This document shows, piece after piece, positions 1-9,800 of a stretch of 64,000 nt of DNA. The stretch covers positions 75,647,345-75,711,344 of the forward strand of contig NC_087065.1 in NCBI RefSeq assembly GCF_963678635.1, in the 5' to 3' direction. The stretch is from Symsagittifera roscoffensis (lineage: Eukaryota > Xenacoelomorpha > Acoela > Convolutidae). Position numbers and translations under genes: made by a program. The notes beneath the pieces were generated by a model. That model ran no database searches, was not told the origin of the DNA, and was given only the letters and a program-made list of their open reading frames with translations. Each line of letters opens with the position of its first letter. The first letter of the stretch is position 1.

Positions 1-270
1 TGTTTTCCTCCAATTAGTAAATTCAGTCAAATTATTAGATTATATCCAATATTTGATCATTTCAGACAATAAATGGAACTTCCTGATCATTCCGCGTACG
101 GGCAGCCCAATTATATGGAACAAGTTGACTTCGGAACATCTGGAGGATAAAGTCCGTTTCCCTTGAAAGAAAGAGTAAATTAAGTATCCAATAAATGGAC
201 AAATGTGTAATAAAATAATAACCGCGTGTATATTGTATAAATAAAAAGCACGTGCAAAAAAAAGGTGGAG
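1..270. other. Left flank, no gene seen
   Basis: AT-rich sequence without a credible ORF or RNA gene. A 15-mer at 141-155 (tggaggataaagtcc) recurs exactly at 26218-26232, on the far side of the LINE. A short A-run (256-263) lies just before the LINE fragment that begins at 271. Confidence 0.6.
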
Positions 271-457
271 AATTGATAACTTGTTTTACGCTTGTCGTGT
301 CGCCTTCAATAACTTCTCCACAGTGTTAGAGCATTCTGTGAAGCCATGACATGTGTCTAAATGTCTGAAATCAATATTATTGTTACAATATCTGCAAATA
401 CAGTCCAGTTGGGACTCAAAACACCTTTCGACTAAGCAAATAAGATGATGGGCCTCA
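271..457 (-). mobile_element. LINE 3' end fragment, interrupted by the LTR element
   Basis: These 187 bp match 22532-22718 with no difference that I can see. They encode on the minus strand the last codons of the LINE ORF2, including a cysteine/histidine-rich tail (CRYC, then HLDTC), followed by the stop and a very short 3' end. The fragment stops at 457, where the 3' LTR of the giant element begins, so the LTR element sits inside this LINE copy. The rest of this LINE copy is not found on the other side in simple continuation. The full LINE there is separated from the LTR by 133 bp of filler. Confidence 0.88.
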
Positions 458-1026
458 TGTAACATTCGCCCGGAAGATACATATCGACGGATAACAAAAC
501 TAAGTCTTAAGACGACTGGCTAGCGTCTAAACAGAGCTTTGCATGTTTTTCACCGTCTCTACCAAGCCAGTACTTTTCGGTGGTCTTTCTTACATCAGGT
601 CGACAAAAACGTTACTGTTCTCCGGCTTCGACCAGAACGCTCAAATTAACTGAATTACATGCAAAAATAGTGAGCTCATGGCTGGGTCTCAGTATCCCCA
701 GACCACGAGGTCACTCCTAAAAACAGGGCTACTACTTATCATATTACTATTGTTTTTGTTCAGTAGATAAAAATCATCATCTCCATCGAAGATGGATCAA
801 CCCTTTCCCCCAACTCCTAGCACCTCATCCTTGTCAAAACTAATCAAAATATCAGTTAAATTCAAGTCAGGACATGACAGGATGCTAAAAGTTTATGTGA
901 GTTAATAAAAGTTTCCGTCCCGAGACCCCTCCGGATTCTCGAATCCGCCGAATCAAGCTCCTTACTCTTGATTTCTTGCTAACCCGGAAGGCTGGTTCTC
1001 ACCCTTCACCGTTGTTGGCAACGGCC

Positions 1027-1058
1027 TTGCAACTATTGTAGCAGCACAATAGTTGCAA
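1027..1058. other. Perfect 13-bp hairpin in the LTR (also 22051-22082)
   Basis: ttgcaactattgt and its exact reverse complement flank a 6-base loop. The older element 2 has the equivalent hairpin at 26603-26634 with a 12-bp stem intact and a changed 8-base loop. Keeping the stem while the loop drifts suggests an RNA structure, possibly in the R/U5 part of the transcript. Confidence 0.7.
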
Positions 1059-1199
1059 CTCGGAACGTTCTCTGCTATTCTGTAGTTTGTTGTCGTTCTC
1101 CAATCTCGATTTTCGTACTGTTCGCAATCGCAGATAAAAGTTGTTCTGTTTTTCACTCGCTTTTTGTTAAAATGGCCGTTTCAGCATTTCTCAGAAATG

Positions 1200-1207
1200 T
1201 GACGTCA
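1200..1207. promoter_or_regulatory. CRE/ATF-like palindrome in the LTR (also 22224-22231)
   Basis: TGACGTCA, the full consensus cAMP-response element, lies in the part of the LTR that would be U3 for minus-strand transcription. An 8-base match is weak evidence by itself. The assignment rests on its position in a promoter-bearing LTR. Confidence 0.35.
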
Positions 1208-1377
1208 TCATTCGAATTTTTGAAAATTTAAAATACTAGAATATTCCAGCCTTCACCGTTTGGCTAAACGTTCCAATAACGCCCTTAGTTCATAAAAATC
1301 ACCAATCCGGAAGGCTTACTGCTAAAATTCCGAATTCTGCAGAGATTGCATTTTGGCCATTCTGGTCGAATGTCACA

Positions 1378-2196
1378 TACTCCCCGGACAGTCCGGTCAA
1401 TGTCCTCATTGAATCGCGCAATGTTCTAAATGATTACAGTGTCATCGAACAGAATTTACAAAATGCACGAAATTACTTTTATCTACGTCACATCGACTCA
1501 CTGCAGAATATAAATGGCATCATACTACATCACTATAGCCTTCAAATTCTTTCATTAATCTGCACATTGAGGATATGACTTAAGATAAAACATATTTTCT
1601 GACTTCCAGTGTCAATGTCCCGATTGAAACTTTTTCTCCTAGATTTAAAAGGTGTTGGCTTGCAGGACAGTCCTGCCAACCAACAAGCTAAAATTATCCT
1701 ACTATGCTCCTTCCCTTCGGAAATCTTGCTTGTTTATTGTCCTGAATATTAAAACTAAGAAACTTTGTGGTTAGAAGGAACAATGCAACAACCTCCCTCC
1801 TCAAGAAGTTACTCAAGTTTTTCATGTCACCACAAAGTGACCAGTCTTCCTAAGTGATTAAAAACAATCATGCAGGCTGGAATATTTAAATATACTCTTC
1901 CCTCAAGCCTTTCTAAATAAATAATAAGTGAGTGTCTCTAAAGCCACTTCAACTAAAACCAAAATGCAAATTTATAAATGCAACAATTTCAAAACTCAAC
2001 TAAATGTTTCAGTTTTCAATTACAACTTGGTTGCTTGGTTTCTCACTTGAGTTTTTCACACACATAAAACAATTCTGAGTTTTAACTTTTCTTCATCATC
2101 CCTTTGTTCTCTTCTTTTTTCGTCGTTTAGAAGTTCTAAAACTTCTAAATTCTTCTAATTTTCTTTCTTGCTGCCTCTTGTTTTCTCGACCATTCG
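1378..2196 (-). other. Noncoding 3' region of element 1 between ORF4 and the 3' LTR
   Basis: No ORF of note. Directly beside the LTR the minus strand reads TGTCCGGGGAGTA, whose GGGGAG run is the only polypurine-tract candidate and is short. Two odd palindromes share the core GGACAGTCC, at 1384-1396 and 1662-1676. The rest is AT-rich and would form the 3' untranslated part of the element's RNA. Confidence 0.6.
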
Positions 2197-3411
2197 TCAA
2201 TGCTCCATTTCCTCCTCCTGTGACACTGACTCCGCACTTTCGGTTTCCGTGTCTTGTAGCACGTCATTGACTATCCTGACGCTGTTGGAAGCCGTCCTCC
2301 AACACTTCTGCTCTTCCACCCTCTGTTTACAGCAAGGTAGGGGATCCACGTTTGATTCTCTGTTTCTACAGAAGCTGTTGTGGAGACACAACGTCACATT
2401 TCTCTCCAAGTCTTCTTTCAGCATCTCTGCCTTCTCATTTCCACTACGCTCGCTCGTCCTGGAAACTCTTTTCACAGCGGTGGTCACTGCATTCCGATGG
2501 GTCACGAAAGCTCGCTTGAAAGCTCCTGCCTCAATGTCCAGCTGATATTCACTGTACACTCTGCCATGTTTCGACATATGTTTTTTCGCATACTCGTACA
2601 ACCATGCAGTCATGTAAGCTCTGAACCATGGCATCAATCGTTTTCTTGCCCATATCTTCTTCACTTCCATTGGAATGTTTAGAACTTTGCACATTGTCTC
2701 AAAAAGATCTAAATCTTTTAGACAATCTAATTTCTGCAATTGTTCTCTCGTCGGTGCCTCCTGTCTATTATTTTCTCTCACATGAGCTTCCAGCCATCGT
2801 ATCGCCATCATAACTCCCACTATCACTATTGTTATGGGCTGTGATGAATCTGGTAAACCCATGGAGAGCAGCTCTCCAGAGTCCCAGATCAACACCAGAT
2901 TACTACGCTTGGGATACCACCAGGTCTGCAGCAAGCAGTGGCAAGGAAACTCGTCATGTGTCAACATGATGCTCCTCCAATTCCGTTTTCCCGAAGCTTC
3001 CAGCAATGGTTCCACTTCCATCATCACTCGGTGGATCTCATCATTCTCATCTACTGCATTGTAATCTGTGACAGTTGATCCTCTCTGTTTCTGTTTTTCA
3101 AAGTCACTGAAGTTCCCGCTCACATATCCCATGAACTTCTTTCCTAGTATTGACTCCAACTCCTCTTTGGTTCTCTCTGGAACTGCTGAGAACATCTTAC
3201 ATAGTAACTCGTAAGACTTTTCAGACATTCTCGCCAATCTCACGCACTTTGGCACTGAGAAAGCTTGATCCACGATCGTTCTTGTACTCTTCACGTCCAC
3301 AGCCACGAAATGTACAGGGTATCTGCTCTTGCACATTGGAGCCAACGTTGAACCCACCAAATATCGTGCTCCTGATGGTCTACAATAAGTTTCGCTGTGT
3401 CTGATGTTCAT
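2197..3411 (-). CDS. Element 1 ORF4, unknown protein, in frame with ORF3
   Basis: 404 codons; I recognise no family. The product has a conserved-looking globular N-terminal part (residues 1-340) and an acidic, serine/glutamate-rich end. A stretch near residue 190 (PITIVIVGVMMAIRWL) is hydrophobic but short, and there is no signal peptide, so an envelope role is not supported. The reading frame is the same as that of ORF3. Counting codons from the ORF3 stop (TAG, 3462-3460), 16 sense codons lead straight to the ATG of this ORF with no other stop. ORF4 may therefore be the C-terminal part of one ORF3-ORF4 protein made by UAG readthrough, or of a protein recently split by a nonsense change. Initiation at 3411 is the alternative. 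Confidence 0.75.
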   Translation of the reverse strand: MNIRHSETYCRPSGARYLVGSTLAPMCKSRYPVHFVAVDVKSTRTIVDQAFSVPKCVRLARMSEKSYELLCKMFSAVPERTKEELESILGKKFMGYVSGNFSDFEKQKQRGSTVTDYNAVDENDEIHRVMMEVEPLLEASGKRNWRSIMLTHDEFPCHCLLQTWWYPKRSNLVLIWDSGELLSMGLPDSSQPITIVIVGVMMAIRWLEAHVRENNRQEAPTREQLQKLDCLKDLDLFETMCKVLNIPMEVKKIWARKRLMPWFRAYMTAWLYEYAKKHMSKHGRVYSEYQLDIEAGAFKRAFVTHRNAVTTAVKRVSRTSERSGNEKAEMLKEDLERNVTLCLHNSFCRNRESNVDPLPCCKQRVEEQKCWRTASNSVRIVNDVLQDTETESAESVSQEEEMEH

Positions 3412-3459
3412 CTCCGTTTCGATTGCTTCCCTCCATTTTCCTATATACTTCTGCTCAGT

Positions 3460-6400
3460 CTACAGAACTCCTGGGAATACTTCTACGCTGATGGCTGTGA
3501 CCATCTCATGTTTCTGTTCTAGATTCAATAGTGACTCTAAAGAACCAAACATGCTGTAGAATCCTAGTGCTGTCACTAGATTCACATCGGTTCCTCCATG
3601 GCAATCTGCTATCAGTTCCGTTTCCGTTCTTGCTTTCATCACTACATTTCCAAACAATACTGTCAACTGCTTGTGTTGTTTCTCCAGGGTTTTCACACAG
3701 TCTAGACTTCCACAAACGTGACCCTCTAGTCCACAGACTTCCGCCAGACAGCTACCAGGTTTGACCCAGTCTTCTGGTCCCCAGCCAGGCAACTCCACTC
3801 TATCTTCTCCGTTGCTCTTAGAGGCTGTTATCATCACATTATATATGATGTTGAGGTCACGCAGGTTACAGTCCGCATTCAGTTCCCTCTGTATGTCTTG
3901 TGTCGCCCGTAATATTGAGTCAGCGTTGGGACTAGGACACCACGATGGCTTCATCAATTCCCACACTGCCATCAAGCTCGTTCTCAGTAATTCATCTGAG
4001 AATCCCAACCCAAATTCCACTCTCTTGTCGGATTTTGGTACTGAAGGTGCAGTCACCTCTTCTTCCAAGACCAATCCCAATTTGGCCTGTGGATTGTTAA
4101 CGCTCTTAGTCGTTACAATTCTGGACGTCCAGAACCTTAGTAACACCGCCTGCTCATAATCAAAGAAGCAATCACGTATGTCTTCACTCAGGAAAGGATT
4201 GTATGCTATCCCTATAATCCCGGACACATAGCTATATGACTTCTTCTTGATCGGTGCACAGTATTCACTGGATTTCGGCAATGCTCCCATAGATTCTTTA
4301 GTGAGCCTCAACTCCTTGTTTGAGAATCTCCTGATCTCGTCTATCTTTTTCATGGGTTCCAATTCTTCAGGTTCTTTCATGTTCACCCTCATCGGTTTAC
4401 TTTGCTGCATATCCAGCATTGCTAGTAAGAACATGGCTTTCGTTCGCTCATCGCCTTCCTTCAACATTTTAACACAAGTGCTTAATGCAGGTACTGAGAT
4501 CTGCTCTATCAGGAATCGAATGAAACAGAGAGCGTCTCTCCGCTTTGCACACGCTACTGCTGCTCCCTCCTGGACTATCAGATCCCTCAGATTCGTCATA
4601 AGGAAAACTTTTTCCTCCTTTGATCTCTTCCTTTCTTCCGAATCATATTCTTCGCGAGTCAGTCCCATCATGCACCAGGCGAGCCTGAGTTGTAATTCTG
4701 TCCTTACGTAAGGTACTGCCACGAGAGCATGTATTCTTGGCGTAGTCCTCATTTCTTCTTCGAAATACCTCAATACTACTGCTTTCCATGGAAGGCTCAC
4801 TAACTGCTCGATCGTCTCCGCCTCTACGTCAGACGACGCCAAAGTTCCATACGCCTTCTGCTTGAGGGTGGTGCCTTGCAACATCATTTCTAGATAACCC
4901 TCCATGGCTTTTTCGTCTTCCAGGGCCACTACATACCCTCTAGCCGAGTTCCGGTATTCCAACATCTCCATGTATCCACCGGTGGGTTCATCTATCGACA
5001 CTGTCTCCGACACTGTTAGTCGGTTGTATTCCACTGATGTCAGTTGTCCTGCAACACTTCCTTTTCCATGATTCATGGGAGATGGTTTGAAGTCCCTCAT
5101 TTTACTCTCTCCACATTGACTGAGTATTTCCATTTCTAAAGTTGCTCCAGTCAGAGTGCGGTCACTCCTTTTGGATTTATAACCGGTTGACTTTATCCCC
5201 GCCATGAGAATGGGTGGCACCATCGCTATATCAGTTAATATTCTATCTGTGCCAGACAATTGATAATCACCTTGCCCCAAATCCATGACTTCCTCGACTC
5301 GTTTTCTTTTCGCTGAGTTACCAGCTTTCATCGATATTTCCGAATCCACTTTCGTCTTTCCAATCCTCCTCGGCATCACTCTGCTGCCTAACTTCATTTT
5401 CATCGCATTGATTTTATCAATCACCATTTTCGATCGCATCGTTCCTCTCCTGGTCCTTGACAGGTACACCACCTCTCCTTCATTGTCCTGCGGTGTCATC
5501 TTGATGGGAGAATTCGCTTCACTCTCATCAGTGGCTGAGTCGATCAATAACTCACTCAGTCTCCCTTCACACTCATCAAGCTTGTCAAGTACTTCTCTCA
5601 TCAAGGGTTGATTGAGACCTGTTTTGAAAATGGACTGGGTCCCATAGCTCTGAATCACAGTCCAGACTTCTTCCATGAACGCCACTCTGTCCAGCTTACA
5701 TCCCGTCCTACTCTCGTGGTCTCGGTGATGTACTTCCCATTCTTCTTCGGGTAGCGTTCCCAAGAAAGGTACTCTGGCTGAGGCCTCTATTCTTCTCCTC
5801 CGAGGTGATTCCATGAGGATTCTCTGATCGTTATTTCTTGTATTGCCAGGAGAGCTGCTCTCCGGCAAATTCCGTTTCATCTCCTCAAAGGCTGACGGAG
5901 GTTCCAGTGTCGAGATGCCTTCATCCGCTGGCTCAGTCGTTTCCAACGTGTCTGCATTATTCTCAAGATCACTGAAGATATTGAAATCTAGGCTGGATGT
6001 TCCTCCTGTCGATGCCCTGTCGTCCTCCCCACCAGCTTGATCTTGTTGCATGGGTTCTTCAGTCTGACGGTTTCCACCCTGTCCGTCATCTCCTTCTGAC
6101 TTGTCCCTATTCGAGTTCGATGGTCCTTGTTTGTCATTGTCAGCTTCTTCCTGGAATCTCGGTATGAGCAATGTACCGGCTGATTTATCTTCCTCTTCTC
6201 CATGGACCACTTTGATTTCTTCGCAGCCGAAGGGTGCTAGGAAAGTTCTCGTCTGCAATACCCCCGCAGCTTTCATCTCTTTTCTCACACTGGTCAGGAT
6301 TACTGAGGCTTCAGGCAATTCAGTCCTGCCTCTCATCCTCATTGGAGCTAAGCCTAGTCCCCTCCATTCCTCATCAAATCCTTCAGGCTTGGGAGTAGCA

Positions 6401-6822
6401 GCGTTGCTTATTCGCCTTCTCGTCGCTTGATCCGTGTAGGCAAATCGTGTGTACTGTAACACGGCGGCATTTCTCCCCACGAAGTATGGATCCATCGTCG
6501 CCGAGAAATTCCCTACTCTCCTTTCATTGGTTTCGAATGCTCTCAACCTAGGAGTTTGTACTACGGAGACTGCTCCGAGCAACATCCTTCTTATCAGAGG
6601 GAATTCAGGGATTGCCTCGGGTAGCTTCTTGTAATCGCCCCAGTCCTTCGTCTCTTCTCTCACCTTGTGATACGCTGCTGTGAGACGAGGCACTCTGGCC
6701 ATTTCACCATTCGTTTTGTCATAGGGCCTCAGATTCCAAAGCTTTGGAAACACCTCGATGTGCCCTCTTTCTACTTCTCCCATGCGGTCACAGAAGTGAT
6801 CGTCAAAATTGATGACTGTCAT
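3460..6822 (-). CDS. Element 1 ORF3, unknown 1120-residue protein
   Basis: The ATG at 6822-6820 overlaps the ORF2 stop in ATGA, which suggests translation by termination and reinitiation after ORF2. I recognise no family. Visible layout: a globular N-terminus (about residues 1-215); a long low-complexity acidic and polar region (about 215-345) rich in Asp, Glu, Gln and Ser; a short basic cluster KRKR that could be a nuclear localisation signal; and a large, probably helical C-terminal half with several cysteines near the end. There are no membrane segments or enzyme motifs I can name. The ORF ends at a TAG that is followed in the same frame by ORF4. It is intact and long, so it is probably selected in the family and not random open frame. 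Confidence 0.85.
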   Translation of the reverse strand: MTVINFDDHFCDRMGEVERGHIEVFPKLWNLRPYDKTNGEMARVPRLTAAYHKVREETKDWGDYKKLPEAIPEFPLIRRMLLGAVSVVQTPRLRAFETNERRVGNFSATMDPYFVGRNAAVLQYTRFAYTDQATRRRISNAATPKPEGFDEEWRGLGLAPMRMRGRTELPEASVILTSVRKEMKAAGVLQTRTFLAPFGCEEIKVVHGEEEDKSAGTLLIPRFQEEADNDKQGPSNSNRDKSEGDDGQGGNRQTEEPMQQDQAGGEDDRASTGGTSSLDFNIFSDLENNADTLETTEPADEGISTLEPPSAFEEMKRNLPESSSPGNTRNNDQRILMESPRRRRIEASARVPFLGTLPEEEWEVHHRDHESRTGCKLDRVAFMEEVWTVIQSYGTQSIFKTGLNQPLMREVLDKLDECEGRLSELLIDSATDESEANSPIKMTPQDNEGEVVYLSRTRRGTMRSKMVIDKINAMKMKLGSRVMPRRIGKTKVDSEISMKAGNSAKRKRVEEVMDLGQGDYQLSGTDRILTDIAMVPPILMAGIKSTGYKSKRSDRTLTGATLEMEILSQCGESKMRDFKPSPMNHGKGSVAGQLTSVEYNRLTVSETVSIDEPTGGYMEMLEYRNSARGYVVALEDEKAMEGYLEMMLQGTTLKQKAYGTLASSDVEAETIEQLVSLPWKAVVLRYFEEEMRTTPRIHALVAVPYVRTELQLRLAWCMMGLTREEYDSEERKRSKEEKVFLMTNLRDLIVQEGAAVACAKRRDALCFIRFLIEQISVPALSTCVKMLKEGDERTKAMFLLAMLDMQQSKPMRVNMKEPEELEPMKKIDEIRRFSNKELRLTKESMGALPKSSEYCAPIKKKSYSYVSGIIGIAYNPFLSEDIRDCFFDYEQAVLLRFWTSRIVTTKSVNNPQAKLGLVLEEEVTAPSVPKSDKRVEFGLGFSDELLRTSLMAVWELMKPSWCPSPNADSILRATQDIQRELNADCNLRDLNIIYNVMITASKSNGEDRVELPGWGPEDWVKPGSCLAEVCGLEGHVCGSLDCVKTLEKQHKQLTVLFGNVVMKARTETELIADCHGGTDVNLVTALGFYSMFGSLESLLNLEQKHEMVTAISVEVFPGVL

Positions 6823-9800
6823 CTCTGGCTCTTCAGATCTTCACTCATGAGCTCTCGCAATGCGTGCTGCTCACACCAGTTCAGTGTACTACCGTCCACT
6901 GCCGATATGAGGTTCAGGTGCAACACCGACCTCCTATATGCTTCCACTTTAACGTCAGGGAACGCAAATGTGACTGCTGGTCCATAGATCACTGTCACGA
7001 ACTCCGTGACTCCTCTGATCAGCGCCAAGGGATCGATTCTCATAGCTAAGCTCAAATCTGTTAACAGCGGCATGCCTCCAACATGTCGTCTAACATCTTC
7101 CTCTCTTTCAATTGTCTCGTCTTCTCCGGTTCCAAAGCGATTTTGCTGCAAGAGATACTGGATAAGAGTGTGTCTCAGGTCTCTTATTTTGTTCCACGAA
7201 TCTGTGGATTTCTTCATATCCAGATTCCTCACTCTCTCTTTCATCTGCTCTGGACAACGTGCCAGTTTCATCAGTCCTCCCAAGTTTCCGTGGGTTATTG
7301 CGATCAATGTCAGAAGTCCATCTAGTCGCAGGTTCTGTATTCCATCCGTAAGCAGTATCACCGGTCCTTTCACGAAATTCTCCGCTCCAAATGTCACGAA
7401 CAGGGCTATTAATTCCACTATCGATACTTTCACTACCGCTTGGAGGAATTCCTTTATCAAGTAGTGCGAGACTTTCGGGTAGACTTTTGCCAAGAAGGAC
7501 GCGGTCCATCCGGCTCCCAACCCTTCTAGCATGCTGTCTGTCCTTTCAAATCCCTCCTGTCCTTTCACTTCCTGGGTCCAGAAGGTTTCCAGAGTAATCT
7601 GACACATTCTGTTCACGAACTCAGCTGTCTTTTCTCCGTTATTTTCCGCCAGGTGCACCTCCTTCAACAAGTAGGCGTGTATCTTAGTGATCATTACTGG
7701 GCCTTGCTGAAAAGCATCTGCACCCAATGCCGCTACTCTCGGATTCAGGTGTAGCCACTGGTTTGCTTCCGGCTTGGTTCTCAGCACCATCGCTTCCAGA
7801 TGAGCTCTTGTCTCCAGTGAATTCTTTCTTCTCGTGTCTTCACTCGCCACTTCCATTGCTCGGAACCACAAGTCGTTGGACATCGCCGTGATCACTCGAT
7901 GGTCGTCATCTATTCCTGGTTTCAGTTTGAGTTGCCGACTGAAGTTGGACAGTTCCAACCCCAGCACCTCGTCCAACACCAACATGTGTAGCGCGTGGTC
8001 CTTGAACCCTCTCATCGCGTTTGAGATATCTGACCATACTGCAGGCAGTTCAGCCTTAAGTGGCCTCAGGTTCTCCATTTCTATCATGCGATTCGGGGCT
8101 GATATGATCACATCATATTTTCCCTCCGAAAGTAAGGCTACCATTGCATACACAAATTTCAGTCCATCCGGGAGATATGCATATCCCGGAGACAACGCAA
8201 ATACTACTCTCAATGTCACTTTGTTGAATGATCCCTCCTTTGTCGCGTCTACCACTTCACCCATTGACTCCAGGATGTCTTTTATCGCGGGCCATACTGC
8301 GTTTTCTGCTGTTGCAGGATCTCTGAGCCTGCTCAGAAAACCTCTACTGTGTAGATGGTCATTGATGCCAGCAAACACAATCGTTATCGGGTTCATTTCT
8401 GTCTGCCTTTGTACCCCTATAGCCAATGACACTGATTGCGATAGGTCTAGGTCAACTGCGGCCAGCATTATGACGTCCGGCCAAAACAAAGACTTAGAGG
8501 TGTACACGAACTCTGAATTCGCTACTACCATGATTTTGGCCTTTCTCATCTCTGCTTTGTCGTAGGCGGCGAAGATGGTCTCATCTTTCTTTATCGCTGT
8601 CAATCCGCCATATATCTGGGCATCACCATCTTGGTTCACTAGTTTTGGGTACACTCTCTCCTTCACATGACCAGGTGGTGTCGTCAATTGCCTAAATATC
8701 TTCACGTGTTGTCCAATCGGCGCTCTCGCCGTCAGGAATCTTCCTGGCCTTTCTTCACGATTCCTCTCACCATGGTTCAATCTCACATCTTGCAACGGTC
8801 TTGCATTCACAGGTCCTATCGTGTTGTTGGAGGGCAGTCCCTCCAAGTCGGCAAATCTCAAGGCCGTCGTGGAGCTGAAATTTATGCTAGCGGCTATCAA
8901 CCAGTCTACGCCGGTTATCGAGTACAATCTGCTGACGGATAGCGTCGCTCCATTCAGCATCCTCCTTGCATCTTCGATGAAGCTCACTCTCTGTAGGTCC
9001 AGCTTCATTAGTTCTTCTTTGTATATATGCCAAGGAGACGGTATGGATCGCGACCACATCAATGAGCCTCTGCTCGGTCTCTCCTCTCGACTGGTACTCG
9101 TCGTCTCCGATCTAGTGTCCGATCTAGATGTGCCGGCTACTTCTTCGATTGGTTGGTTGACAGGTCCTATCCTTCTCCTAGGATGAATTGTTCTCCTCAT
9201 CGGTGCTTCTCCCAACCGATCCTGCACGTCAGTTCTTCGACCTGGTTCACTGGAGCTTTGTTGCCGGTAATTTATGGCGGCTGGGACCGTACCCAAGCGT
9301 GTTTCCAGGTTAGGAGGTACAAAGGTGGTGATCACCGTATCACTCACCGTTCCCTCTTCCTTCAGCACTCCTGTGTCAAAGAGTTCTGCTTCCAGCTCAT
9401 CCAACCGTTCTTGGAAGACTCGATTCAACCAAGCTTGTCCTTCGACACTGTCGAAGTGGATGCCATCTGTGGTCAGTCTGGCTTGATCCATGGCTCTCAA
9501 TTCATGTTCAATGTCCATGAGGATCATTCTTCCGGCATTTCGATTTGCTAGGTTTCTCAAGATGTTGTTCCATCTCATGACTCCCTCGTTGTGCCTTCTT
9601 CCTGATGCTGTCAGGCTTCTTGTGTTCATTGGCACCGTGCAAACGGTCAGTACCGCGCAACTGAACTTCTGCCAGAGAGTAGTAAACAAACACACCATCA
9701 TTGCTTCCCACAGTGCTTCCTGCTCATCTGATCCTCTGGAGATATCATTCGTCCCAACTAAGATCATCACATTGGGTATCTTCCCTGGATTCATCAGCTC

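Larger units (their letters stand above)
458..1377 (-). repeat. 3' LTR of element 1
   Basis: 920 bp, paired with 21482-22401 at a constant offset of 21024 with no indel. By eye there are two substitutions, one near 570 (ccagtac against ccactac) and one near 747 (attacta against attagta). The ends are TGTAACATTCG and CGAATGTCACA, the usual TG...CA with a short inverted repeat. It contains a 64-codon minus-strand ORF (962-1156), present in both copies simply because it lies in the LTR. I do not regard that ORF as a gene. Confidence 0.95.

Noticed and set aside
458-462. Short target-site duplication around element 1
   Set aside because: The left flank ends cctca, but the right edge begins ttttg inside element-derived filler, so no matching duplication exists at the present borders.
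962-1156. 64-codon minus-strand ORF in each LTR (also 21986-22180)
   Set aside because: Identical in both copies only because LTRs are identical; it is overlapped by the hairpin and GGAGGGGT motif, and no recognisable protein is encoded.
1820-1880. Chromodomain at the Gag-Pol integrase end
   Set aside because: The region shows the GPF module but no aromatic-cage chromodomain pattern; the C-terminal extra domain is macrodomain-like instead.
2197-6822. ORF3/ORF4 as an envelope protein
   Set aside because: No signal peptide, no convincing transmembrane anchor (only about 15 hydrophobic residues in ORF4), no fusion peptide or furin-like site.
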